A DNA stretch of 64,000 nt from Geofilum rhodophaeum (GTDB lineage Bacteria; Bacteroidota; Bacteroidia; Bacteroidales; Marinilabiliaceae), in contig NZ_MWUJ01000003.1 in NCBI RefSeq assembly GCF_002210225.1, forward strand, positions 241,901 to 305,900, in the 5' to 3' direction. Position 1 is the stretch's first letter, and every line of letters starts with the position of its first letter. The notes beneath the pieces are model-generated. The model saw only the letters and a program-made list of their open reading frames with translations. It did no database searches and was not told where the DNA came from. A program made the position numbers and the translations under genes. This document shows, one piece after another, positions 28,363 through 36,594 of this stretch.

Positions 28363-29457
28363 CTACTCCTGAGCACATGCCGCCTGTAAAATGCTTACAA
28401 CTGTTTCATTCCCTACTTTAAAATCGATGCCCTCAACCAGGGGGTTGTAGCGCACATCAATGCCACACCCCAGCTCATCCGGCAAACCCACATAGCGATT
28501 CACCATAGAAAAACCAGCCACCTTCAATTTCTCCACCCATCTAAAAGCAGGTTCATGCTTCTCCGAACGATCAAAGTCCTTTCCGCCAATAATGTCTTCA
28601 ATCTCCCTTCCAAAAAAGAGCTTGAGTCCATTTTTTTCGCGGCTGCCGGCCGGAAGTTGATCAATCACCTGGAAAATATGAAAAAAGTGATTGTAACAAT
28701 TTTGAAAGCGCCGGACAAAATCAGGTTCGTAATGATCAACATTGGGTTCGGTAAGAAAAAAAGCCAGCGGATCCAAAGCCCGAACCTTCTGAATGACCTT
28801 ATGGCGGTCGGCCAAAAATTTAATGTGATGAAGGGCCAGCGACTCATTAACAATTAAGGGCCCCGATACCGCTTCACGAAGTGGTTTTAAAAGCTCAAAA
28901 TCGAACTGCTCGACAAAGGCACAAAGCGGATGAAACTCAAACAAAAAAGGATAAGATCCGTTTTCAAGCTGCCTGGCACACTCATCCAATGCGTCTTTAA
29001 AAGGCTCTATGCCCACCAGAACCACACGCTGCAAACTGTCGACGGCGGCCAGCTCCTTAAGCAAATGCTGCATTTGCACGCCCAGTCCAATACCTATGTC
29101 CAGGACCAGCACCTCCTTGTGCCCCCGGGCAAGTTGAGCGATGGACCGATTGACAAGGGACTGGGCTTCGCGCACAAAAGGAAACTCCTTAATCAAAAAA
29201 TTGAAAAGCTCAATCTGGGGGACCTCAAAAGCACGCAGATAAATGTTCTCATCCGAAACAGAAGGCCCAATATGCTTTCGGATGGCCTTAATAAACAAGG
29301 TGCCTAAAAACTTCTCTGAACTTTTTTCCAGACCATGCAGACAATGCTCCAAAAGCGCTTCCACCTCCAGTTTACTTTCCTCGGTAAACTGATCTGGGAA
29401 GTTCCTCATGACCAAATGCAGGGCCTCAAAAACAGATGGTAGGGGAAAGGATTGCAT
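28363..29457 (-). CDS. GRAS-domain protein (bacterial, methyltransferase-like)
   Basis: A 364-residue protein that I match to the GRAS family, best known as plant transcription regulators such as DELLA proteins. The first 100 residues are helical. LVLDIGIGLGVQMQHLL near 117 is the Rossmann/VHIID-like region. VNESLALHHI near 207, FFLTEPNVDHYEPDFVRRF near 238 and FFGREIEDIIGGKDFDRSEKHEPAFRW near 287 correspond to the plant leucine-rich, PFYRE and SAW regions. Bacterial GRAS proteins have been proposed to be SAM-type methyltransferases acting on small molecules. Here the glycine-rich DIGIGLG loop is intact. It is the middle gene of a tight operon between two STAS-like paralogues (gaps 21 and 27 bp). 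Substrate unknown. Confidence 0.8.
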   Translation of the reverse strand: MQSFPLPSVFEALHLVMRNFPDQFTEESKLEVEALLEHCLHGLEKSSEKFLGTLFIKAIRKHIGPSVSDENIYLRAFEVPQIELFNFLIKEFPFVREAQSLVNRSIAQLARGHKEVLVLDIGIGLGVQMQHLLKELAAVDSLQRVVLVGIEPFKDALDECARQLENGSYPFLFEFHPLCAFVEQFDFELLKPLREAVSGPLIVNESLALHHIKFLADRHKVIQKVRALDPLAFFLTEPNVDHYEPDFVRRFQNCYNHFFHIFQVIDQLPAGSREKNGLKLFFGREIEDIIGGKDFDRSEKHEPAFRWVEKLKVAGFSMVNRYVGLPDELGCGIDVRYNPLVEGIDFKVGNETVVSILQAACAQE

Positions 29458-29478
29458 AATCCGACTCTTTAAAAATCT

Positions 29479-29865
29479 TTAGAAAGTAAACAACCACTTT
29501 TCTGCTTCTGCAAGGTTATCGAAATACCTCACATTGGGGGGCATGCCCTGTTCACGTGCAAAAGAACTAAGCGCCAACTTGGTGATCACATTCTGAGGAA
29601 TCACAAAAGCCATCGCCTTTACCCCCGAAGCAAACAATTTTGGCATTACCGATGCGGCATACTTACTGTCCTCAGGACCTACCGGGCGCTGGTTGCTGGT
29701 ATTGGAGATGATGTAGGCCACCGCCCCAGATTTAACATAATCAACTGTCTTATCGATACCCTCCCTAAACTGCGCGGAAGTGGCATAGCCCTTCCAGTCT
29801 TGCGTCAGGACTTTCTTAACCGCATCAAACTCAAGAGAAAGCACTGGAGATGAATAAACTACCAT
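29479..29865 (-). CDS. STAS/SEC14-like small protein, paralogue 2
   Basis: A 128-residue protein of the same type as the product of 27946-28335: VLTQDWKGYATSAQF near the start, YIISNTSNQRPVGPEDSKYA near 55, SGVKAMAFVIPQNVI near 85, FDNLAEAEKWLF at the end. It is the first gene of the three-gene operon, with a -7 box 46 bp upstream. The shared core suggests the pair form homo- or heterodimers or bind the same ligand as the GRAS protein; that is inference. Confidence 0.65.
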   Translation of the reverse strand: MVVYSSPVLSLEFDAVKKVLTQDWKGYATSAQFREGIDKTVDYVKSGAVAYIISNTSNQRPVGPEDSKYAASVMPKLFASGVKAMAFVIPQNVITKLALSSFAREQGMPPNVRYFDNLAEAEKWLFTF

Positions 29866-29911
29866 AATTATTGCGTTTTAGATTTTAGATCAACACATGA
29901 CAAAACTCACC

Positions 29912-29919
29912 CAAATATA
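29912..29919 (-). promoter_or_regulatory. -7 box of the STAS-GRAS-STAS operon
   Basis: The minus strand reads TATATTTG (TAnnTTTG), with an implied start near 29905 and a leader of about 40 nt. It abuts the T tract of the preceding yfiR-like terminator. Confidence 0.5.
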
Positions 29920-29931
29920 AACAATAGTTTT

Positions 29932-29971
29932 ATTAATAAAAGAAAGCGGCCTGCGAAAAATCGCAGGCCGC
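29932..29971 (-). terminator. Terminator of the YfiR-like gene
   Basis: An 11-bp perfect stem (GCGGCCTGCGA / TCGCAGGCCGC, loop AAAA) followed on the minus strand by TTTCTTTTATT. It is 32 bp past the stop codon and isolates the gene from the STAS-GRAS operon. Confidence 0.85.
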
Positions 29972-30002
29972 CTCCAAGTAAACCGATATATGAACCCTAA
30001 AT

Positions 30003-30506
30003 CTATCTCGAAAAATTAGCCAGCTGACTGCTCACCATAAGATTTTTAGTCTGGGCCAGCTCTTCATCCAGGCGAATACCTAATTTGCCTGCTTCCACAG
30101 AAAAATTGATGACAGAACCCTGGGGCTGTCGTCCCTGATTCTCGGTCACAACCAGAACCGGACGATTACTAATGGCTGCAGCCATGCGTGAAAAGCTGTT
30201 GAGACTGCGATTGGGCACAAATAGCAAATGACAATTGGCTGCTTCTGTGGCCGAACTCAGCTCTACAACTTCAATATTTTTGCCTGCGACAGTACGGCTT
30301 CCCATTCCGTCCTTCAACTCCTTGGTAATCTCTTCACCACTGCCCAAAACCCCAATAACAAATGTGGGCTCTTTGTACAACTCAGGCCACTGCACCAGAC
30401 GGGTGAAATTGTAAATAAAGGTAGCCTGATGCTTCTCCAGCTGCGCAGATGCGTTGTCAACTGCAAAGAAGGCAAGTACCATTAAAAGTAAAAGTGACTT
30501 TCTCAT
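30003..30506 (-). CDS. YfiR/DUF4154 family periplasmic protein
   Basis: A 167-residue exported protein. A signal peptide (MRKSLLLLMVLAFFAVDNASA) precedes the DUF4154 core: KHQATFIYNFTRLVQWP near 24, VIGVLGSGEEI near 51, HLLFVPNRSL near 94, VLVVTENQGR near 116 and VINFSVEAGKLGIRLDE near 132. In other bacteria YfiR is a periplasmic repressor of the diguanylate cyclase YfiN, but no GGDEF gene is nearby, so the partner is unknown. A TTG-initiated extension to 30536 is rejected: it overlaps the -7 box at 30534-30541. Confidence 0.85.
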   Translation of the reverse strand: MRKSLLLLMVLAFFAVDNASAQLEKHQATFIYNFTRLVQWPELYKEPTFVIGVLGSGEEITKELKDGMGSRTVAGKNIEVVELSSATEAANCHLLFVPNRSLNSFSRMAAAISNRPVLVVTENQGRQPQGSVINFSVEAGKLGIRLDEELAQTKNLMVSSQLANFSR

Positions 30507-30533
30507 AGTGAATTTTGAATAAGTTTTACGCCA

Positions 30534-30541
30534 CAAAAATA
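30534..30541 (-). promoter_or_regulatory. -7 box of the YfiR-like gene
   Basis: The minus strand reads TATTTTTG (TAnnTTTG). The implied start near 30527 gives a leader of about 21 nt to the ATG at 30506, supporting that start. Confidence 0.45.
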
Positions 30542-30793
30542 CCAGGTAAAATAATGTTATTGGACAGATTAATAATTATTAACCTTGCTAAAAATACTTA
30601 ATGCACAGCCACTTACGAAACAGAACCTCCTCTGCACATCTCAATAAAAACAGGGAAATGCCCGACCACACAGGTCTTTACGGCCCACCGCACAAGACCT
30701 TAGTCGTCCACTGAAGTCCCCGAAAAGCACCGGATAAGCATTGCCAAGATTGAAAAACACTTAAAAAAGCACAATCACCGAAACCTTTTGCGC
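30537..30793. other. Intergenic region with a weak hairpin
   Basis: A gene-free stretch of 257 bp between the LytTR gene and the YfiR-like promoter. The only structure seen is a 7-bp inverted repeat (AGGTCTT 30672-30678 / AAGACCT 30694-30700) with no T tract, possibly marking the end of the LytTR transcript. Confidence 0.35.
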
Positions 30794-31636
30794 TTACGCA
30801 TCCATTAAGTTTTCAAAAGCAGAGGTAACGGCTTGCGCATAACTGCGGGAAACAGGTATGGTAAGCTGACCATCTTCGTCCATCCACAACTTAAACTGCC
30901 CCTTATCGCGCTTAAGGATTTTAACGCGGTGGATGTTGACCATATAGGAACGATGGCAGCGCAGCAAAGGAAAATCATCCAACATTTGCTCCAAACGTTT
31001 TAAGGTGTTGCGCAGCAAAAAGGACTTAACTTTCATCCCTGCCTGAAAATAAATAACGACATAGTTGTCGCTGGCCTCTAAATAAATCAGATCGCTGGAT
31101 TTAATGGTAAGACGCAGGACTTCATTCTCGTCTCTAAAGAGAATAAACTGAGGCCGCTTACGGATTTGTCGCACCAAGGCATCGAGACTCATTTTCTTTT
31201 CGCGCCAGGCAAAAAACAAGAGGCTGATTAAATAGGGAATCAAAAGAATGAGAGATGTGTTTTGCACCGCAACGTACAACAACACGCCGAAAGGACGCAC
31301 ACCCCCCAAGACCACCAGCTCCAGCACAGCGTAGAGTGCGCCCATAAAAAAAATCTCTGCCACAACACTCCAGATGTAATATGCCAGGGTAACCGGACGC
31401 CGACGTTTACGCAACTGCATCAACAACCGGCTGAGGATAACCACCACCATACCGGCCATTACCAAGGCGCCCGAAGCCAATAAAAAGGCCCACCAGCGTA
31501 CGTCGTACCATTCGCCTGCACCAAAGGGTCGATAGATGTTGATAAAGAAAAAGGCAAACAGGGCAGTAAACACTACTTGAAGAATAGTATTTCGTCGACC
31601 AACAAAGTACTCCGGAATCACTTTGGAATTTTTCAT
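30794..31636 (-). CDS. Membrane-anchored LytTR DNA-binding regulator
   Basis: A 280-residue protein with about four membrane helices in the first 165 residues and a C-terminal LytTR domain: LIYLEASDNYVVIYF near 195, LLRNTLKRLEQML near 217 and FPLLRCHRSYMVNIHRV near 235. There is no receiver domain, so it is a one-component, membrane-tethered regulator rather than a typical two-component LytR. The open frame reaches 31690, but a -7 box at 31675-31682 makes that part promoter; the ATG at 31636 (MKNSKV) is the likely start. Confidence 0.85.
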   Translation of the reverse strand: MKNSKVIPEYFVGRRNTILQVVFTALFAFFFINIYRPFGAGEWYDVRWWAFLLASGALVMAGMVVVILSRLLMQLRKRRRPVTLAYYIWSVVAEIFFMGALYAVLELVVLGGVRPFGVLLYVAVQNTSLILLIPYLISLLFFAWREKKMSLDALVRQIRKRPQFILFRDENEVLRLTIKSSDLIYLEASDNYVVIYFQAGMKVKSFLLRNTLKRLEQMLDDFPLLRCHRSYMVNIHRVKILKRDKGQFKLWMDEDGQLTIPVSRSYAQAVTSAFENLMDA

Positions 31637-31674
31637 AATTACGGCTGGCTTCTTTTGCGTGGAGCAAATATACA

Positions 31675-31704
31675 AGAAAAAACACAGCATTCAATTCGCC
31701 CCTA
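31675..31704 (-). promoter_or_regulatory. Promoter of the LytTR gene
   Basis: The minus strand has TATATTTG (31675-31682) with a TTG at the -33 position (31702-31704, spacer 19 bp). The implied start near 31668 gives a leader of about 32 nt to the ATG at 31636. Confidence 0.55.
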
Positions 31705-31806
31705 AAAAACAACATTCACCCCAGAAGAAAAACCACTCACCCCTGAACTGCCACAAACACTCCATTTTTGAAGCACTTATTCAGGATTGTTTTTTCTTTG
31801 CAGGTA

Positions 31807-31984
31807 CAGGAACATTCAGTTGGTCTTTTCAAAGTGAATGATAATGCATTTGAACACTGCCCGGAGCCATTCCCGCCAGTCTGTTCTCCGGCACGAGGGT
31901 CGGTTCTCAAGTGCCAATTCTCTTTTTGAAAAGCAACCAGAAAAAAGCCCCGATTTAGGCAAACGTGCCAACCGGGGCTTTTCT
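31807..31984 (+). ncRNA. Candidate structured small RNA (6S-like size) with its own terminator
   Basis: No plausible protein, but strong pairing. A closing stem joins CTTTTCAAA (31825-31833) to TTTGAAAAG (31925-31933), extended by TGGT (31821-31824) with ACCA (31936-31939). Inside, GAAT/ATTC continues it, and hairpins CGGAG...CTCCG and GGCACGAG...CTCAAGTGCC can form. A GC-rich terminator follows at once. A weak -7 box (TTTCTTTG 31793-31800) with TTTTTG upstream would start the RNA near 31807, giving about 180 nt. It is followed by tRNA-Thr, not a coding gene, so it is stand-alone. 6S RNA or the Bacteroidales-1 type are candidates; neither is shown. Confidence 0.5.
31941..31984 (+). terminator. 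Terminator of the candidate small RNA
   Basis: AAAAGCCCCG (31942-31951) pairs with CGGGGCTTTT (31973-31982), with a smaller GGC/GCC inside. A T-rich run (TTTT, then CTGTGATTTTTT) follows on the plus strand. There is no coding gene on either side that it would obviously serve. Confidence 0.7.
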
Positions 31985-32006
31985 GTGATTTTTTGGGTCG
32001 AAAAAT

Positions 32007-32037
32007 TTTGGACAGCAACTTTTTTTTTATATTTTTG
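32007..32037 (+). promoter_or_regulatory. Promoter of tRNA-Thr
   Basis: TTTG (32007-32010), a 19-bp spacer, then TATTTTTG (32030-32037): an ideal Bacteroidota promoter. The implied start near 32044 is about 28 nt before the mature tRNA. Confidence 0.8.
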
Positions 32038-32071
32038 CACCGCCTTTCCAAACAAGGAAAGCCGCCAAAAA

Positions 32072-32143
<72 letters not shown>

Positions 32144-32146
32144 CTT

Positions 32147-35100
32147 TTATTCCTTCACAATTTTCCGATAATACAACGAACGACCAGTACGCATCTGCAG
32201 GAAATAGATCCCGGCGGGTAAATCACTCACTGGCCACTCAAAACGGGTATAGACTTCCACTTGCATTTGCCGAACCAGCTTTCCGCCGACATTAAACAAT
32301 TGCAGCTCCAACAAGCCATACAAACCCTCCACCAACAAAACATCCCAAACCGGGTTGGGCACCACTTTGATGGCTTTGTCGGGAATAGCCAGACTGTCGG
32401 TAAGAACCACTTCCATCGTCGAATTTAAGAACACATCTCCGTCCACTTCGAAGCTGCCGCCTTGGGGCACAAAACCAAAAGCACTCACCTCATAAGCATA
32501 CGTCGCACCTTGCGTCAAACCGCGCACTTCCACCCTTCCTTGCTCATTAGCAAAAAACTCCCGATCGGCCACCTGCAGGCGGGCTCCGGCAATGGGCGCA
32601 CCCTGCGCATCATAAACCTCCAACAACAACACCCCGCAAGCATCTATAAGAAGGACTGGCGACCAATTACCGGCAGCGCCATAAAGTCGGTCCTGCACCC
32701 GCAACTCCACCGTATTATCGAGACAATTCTCCAGTGTGAGAACACTCTGGTTGGAGGAAAATCCTTCCAGGAGGGGATTTGTTGTGCCATTTACGCGCAG
32801 CTCATAAGCCCAGCGTCCGGTTGCGACACCCGTATCCGAAACCCTTACTGAGGATACCCCTTTGACAAGAGCAAGCCGTTTGACGGCTGGCAAAGAGGGG
32901 GCAACAGACTGCTTATAATCCCCTGACGCTGGCTGTGCAGTCCCCGAAGGGAGTTCCGCTTTGGGTCCCACCACCAAATCGTCCAACAAAAACACAAAGC
33001 GATTGTCCGATACATACTGTACCGCAAAACGAATGCGCTTCCCTGCATATTCCGCCAAATCGAAACGGTAGGGGGTCCAGGAGAGCGGAGCCTCCAGGAC
33101 CTCGGCATTCAAGGGCACGTAGTTGCCCGAACCATCGGTCAGATTGCTGACCAGGACATGAAACTGTTCCAGCCCATATTTATCGGAAACAGAGCGGGCC
33201 ATGAATTGTAGAAAATCCCCTTCACCAACTTCCAGCTCAGGCGAAATCAACCAATCGTTGTTGGGCACATTACGTGCAGCAAAGGCCGCTAAAACATGAC
33301 GCCCGCGATGGGCTGAAAAATCGTGTTCCGACTGCAACAAACCTTCATAATAGGGGTCTACCACCATAAAGGAACCGGTATACCCCGAATTGGGGAAGGA
33401 CAAATCGCGGTAGGTCCAGGTTGCGGCCTGATCCACATCCCTGAAAGTCCACCCCGGCACACTCAGCTCAAACGGCAGATACCCGTCGAAAGACTCATCA
33501 ACCACAGGATTCCAGAAAACGGTACTTAAGTCACTTTGCTTTTCCGCCCGACTCAAAGTCACAGTCGGTAAGATGAGCGGTCGCAGATCGACCGAGATTT
33601 CCTGAGCCGAAAGGGGCTCAAAAGGCTGCCAATGCGTTTCATACCCGGGGGCTTCCACTTGCAATACCTGCTTACTCAGGGTATGTCCGACTGAAAAAGC
33701 GACCACGCCCTGTTGGTCGCTCACACCTTCCTGAGTCCCCACCACTACACGCGCACCCTCAAGACTTTCCCCATGGCCATTCACACGCACCGTTAAAGGA
33801 TAAAACACCTGTTCGGTTACATACTGCCCCCGAAGCGGTGTTAGAGTAGGCACGCCCTCAGCGCCGTAACCAAAAAAGGAAAGATGGTAAACAGAGGAAT
33901 GATCGAGACCGCTCAAAACAAAACCCTCCGCATTACCCGCATATACCAGTCGCGCCCCGCCGGCCCCCGCCGGTGCCACAGCAAAGTCTGTACTATAAGC
34001 CGCGCCCAATCCTACAGGGGGCAAATCAAAAACCCTATCATCTTTGCGAGCCAGGACCAGTATACCCCCTTGCGGATCGGGCAGACTCCAGCTGAAGGAC
34101 AGGCTGTTTTGATCATACCCAGTCCACTGCACCTCGGAAACTACCGGAGCTGTTTCCAGACCATGCCCCGCCTCATAAACCTTCACCGCATCAAGGGCCA
34201 GTCCGTAGCCATAGTAGCTGAGACCTTCAAATGCTATTTCATACCGACCTCCGGCAGCCGGCAACTCCACCCTTCGCTGCGTCCAGTTTACCAACTCCTC
34301 ATCAAAAAAGGCCAGGGACGTCCATGCTCCCCCCTCTTCTCTGAAAAGCACCCGCAGGTGATCCTGATCCCCATCCCAGGCAGCCTGATAATGCCAGAAA
34401 TCCATGACATAAGTCCTTCCTGCCTCCAGGGCAAAAACAGGCGACACTAAGCGCGTACTGCGCTCATCGGCAATGCCTGCATGAAAAAAAGCAAATTGTT
34501 CACCTTCCAAGGCGACTGCAGGCTCACCGTTTGCGCCCGCACTGCGTTGCTCCCACATAAAACTGCCAGAAACGGGCTCCTGCTGCCAGTCCCACAACCC
34601 CCCTTCAAAACCATCAAACCAGGGAAAACTGGTCACCACCGCCGCACTGGTGCGATCCGAGGCATAAAGAGGCGCCGACCATTCGACATCGCCCCGACTC
34701 CATAGTGCATAATGATAAACGGTGGCTCCTTCCAAACCAGCATGGTTCATTTCAGAAAGATCGGCACCTGCATACAAAACCTGACCACCTCCAGTGATGG
34801 TTTCTCCTACAGCATAAGCAAGCCCATCCTCTGGAACACCAAACACGCCATCGGGACTCCAGGCCAACAACACGGGACGACCTTCCACCGCCGGCTGCCA
34901 AGATAGGTTCATTTGATCGGCCGCGACCGCCGAGGCGTGAAGGGACAGCGGGCTCCCATTCTGAATGGCCATAAAGTCAAAGGCAATGCTGTTGCCCTCA
35001 CTCACAATCCCTGTAAGGCTTCTATTGTAAGGCAAGTCGCTCCATGTCCGCATCGCAGGCGTACTCTCATCGGTCAACTGCGTCACCTGTAGCGAACCCG

Positions 35101-36511
35101 GAAAAACTGCGGATGCCGCATTGGTCTCACCACCGGCAGCCAAAATCCTTAAGCCTTGATGTGCATAGGCATTGATGGAATTGGCACTCCGGAGTGCAGC
35201 AATCTGCTCCTCGTCTACCTGATACACCAGCAAACCGGCCCCGGGCAAGGCACTGTCAAAGCCCTGCAACTGTCTGTTCTCGAGCAAAAGATATTCTTGC
35301 GCCTCGGGTCCGTTAACCCGGTAAACCATAGCCGCATCCTGAACCGGGGCCAGCCCAACTGGTCCGGCCGTCTCCAGCACCGTTTCTTCCACCCAGCCCA
35401 ACTCCATCTTCGACAGCGGATTATGGTGGGCCGGAGAAGAACCAGCCGGCGAACCATTGTAAGATCCCCGGGCCATCATGTCCCACATACCCGTACCGTC
35501 AAAATCGTTCTCATCTTCGGTTAGAGTATCGTAATAATCGGGCAAGCCCAGGTTGTGTCCAAATTCGTGCGCAATTACCCCCATGGTATTAAAATCTCCC
35601 CGGGCGTTACGCGTTTCGGGTTGAGCGGTATAACTGTCGACCAGCACGCCGTCAAAACTGCGTTGAGAACTGGTAAAACCTGCCGAAGTTAAGGTCCACG
35701 AATGCGACCATATGTCCTCCTCACTTCCTGTAACCTCCTTACCCGGTCCCTGATGTATAATGGCGACCCCTTCTACCACACCGTTTCCGTCGTTGTCGAA
35801 TTCGGAAAAATCAACACCGGCAGCATCGGCTGCCTGAATGGCGTGTAAGGCAAACTCTCCCCATTTTTCTTCCGGTGCATAATAGGCTTTGCTATGGGGC
35901 AAACGCACCCAGGCCGTCACCACCGACTCCATAACCAACCGCCCGCCGCTGTTCTCCAGATAGTAATGCCGAAAACTGCCGCTGGCCCCATTCATCAGCT
36001 CATCAAAGGCTTCGCGGCTGTAAACGGCTTCGGTATCGCTGAAGGTGGCCAAAATTACCAACATGCGCTGATTGCCTTCGGGTGCAAACAAATGACCGGC
36101 CGTGCCACTTTTCAGAAGAGCCTCCCTACGGTCCCGCCGAATTCGGTCTATTTCTTCAGAAGCAACTCCCGACCCCTTGGGCAAAGAGGCCAAAAGGGCT
36201 TGCTCGCGGGCGCTGCGCTGCCCTGCGTTGCTGGCCTTTAAACCCGTCAGCTGGGGAGACCCCGACTTAAGTACAGAAACGTATTCATAAACCCCCTCCT
36301 GGTTCAGGGCAATGCGATATCCGTCGGCCGTCGCGGTCCAGTGAAACCACTCGTCGCCATGCTGCCTGATGGTCAAAAAACTCGAATCGGCCTGCACCAC
36401 TTTCTGTGGCCAGGGATAGGCACCTACCGCACCCAGTGTTTGTATAAACAGCCCCTCAAAAACCAAAAGGACCACCAATAAACGGACAAAAGAAAATAAG
36501 CCTCGCATCAT
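32147..36511 (-). CDS. Secreted M6-type metalloprotease with T9SS sorting domain
   Basis: About 1454 residues. A signal peptide (RLLVVLLVFEGLFIQTLGAVGA) leads to a peptidase M6-like domain with the zinc site HEFGHNLGLPD near residue 322 of the longest frame; a proregion (about 40-150) precedes it. The middle holds two jelly-roll modules like cleaved-adhesin/MAM domains (FPWFDGFEGG near 635 and VDESFDGYLPF near 1020), Fn3-like segments and carboxypeptidase-regulatory-like repeats (VVGTQEGVSDQQGVV). The last 75 residues form a type A T9SS signal (VVPNPVWDVLLVEGL ... DLPAGIYFLQMRTG). So it is exported across the outer membrane and released or anchored. ATG codons at 36511 and 36508 fit the signal peptide better than 36538. 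Confidence 0.9.
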   Translation of the reverse strand: MMRGLFSFVRLLVVLLVFEGLFIQTLGAVGAYPWPQKVVQADSSFLTIRQHGDEWFHWTATADGYRIALNQEGVYEYVSVLKSGSPQLTGLKASNAGQRSAREQALLASLPKGSGVASEEIDRIRRDRREALLKSGTAGHLFAPEGNQRMLVILATFSDTEAVYSREAFDELMNGASGSFRHYYLENSGGRLVMESVVTAWVRLPHSKAYYAPEEKWGEFALHAIQAADAAGVDFSEFDNDGNGVVEGVAIIHQGPGKEVTGSEEDIWSHSWTLTSAGFTSSQRSFDGVLVDSYTAQPETRNARGDFNTMGVIAHEFGHNLGLPDYYDTLTEDENDFDGTGMWDMMARGSYNGSPAGSSPAHHNPLSKMELGWVEETVLETAGPVGLAPVQDAAMVYRVNGPEAQEYLLLENRQLQGFDSALPGAGLLVYQVDEEQIAALRSANSINAYAHQGLRILAAGGETNAASAVFPGSLQVTQLTDESTPAMRTWSDLPYNRSLTGIVSEGNSIAFDFMAIQNGSPLSLHASAVAADQMNLSWQPAVEGRPVLLAWSPDGVFGVPEDGLAYAVGETITGGGQVLYAGADLSEMNHAGLEGATVYHYALWSRGDVEWSAPLYASDRTSAAVVTSFPWFDGFEGGLWDWQQEPVSGSFMWEQRSAGANGEPAVALEGEQFAFFHAGIADERSTRLVSPVFALEAGRTYVMDFWHYQAAWDGDQDHLRVLFREEGGAWTSLAFFDEELVNWTQRRVELPAAGGRYEIAFEGLSYYGYGLALDAVKVYEAGHGLETAPVVSEVQWTGYDQNSLSFSWSLPDPQGGILVLARKDDRVFDLPPVGLGAAYSTDFAVAPAGAGGARLVYAGNAEGFVLSGLDHSSVYHLSFFGYGAEGVPTLTPLRGQYVTEQVFYPLTVRVNGHGESLEGARVVVGTQEGVSDQQGVVAFSVGHTLSKQVLQVEAPGYETHWQPFEPLSAQEISVDLRPLILPTVTLSRAEKQSDLSTVFWNPVVDESFDGYLPFELSVPGWTFRDVDQAATWTYRDLSFPNSGYTGSFMVVDPYYEGLLQSEHDFSAHRGRHVLAAFAARNVPNNDWLISPELEVGEGDFLQFMARSVSDKYGLEQFHVLVSNLTDGSGNYVPLNAEVLEAPLSWTPYRFDLAEYAGKRIRFAVQYVSDNRFVFLLDDLVVGPKAELPSGTAQPASGDYKQSVAPSLPAVKRLALVKGVSSVRVSDTGVATGRWAYELRVNGTTNPLLEGFSSNQSVLTLENCLDNTVELRVQDRLYGAAGNWSPVLLIDACGVLLLEVYDAQGAPIAGARLQVADREFFANEQGRVEVRGLTQGATYAYEVSAFGFVPQGGSFEVDGDVFLNSTMEVVLTDSLAIPDKAIKVVPNPVWDVLLVEGLYGLLELQLFNVGGKLVRQMQVEVYTRFEWPVSDLPAGIYFLQMRTGRSLYYRKIVKE

Positions 36512-36594
36512 AAGAAGAAATAAATCAAACAACTGCATCCAAAACCCACAAAGTTTTAAACGCAGTTGTCTCTAAAAAGTTTGTCCATACCCCG

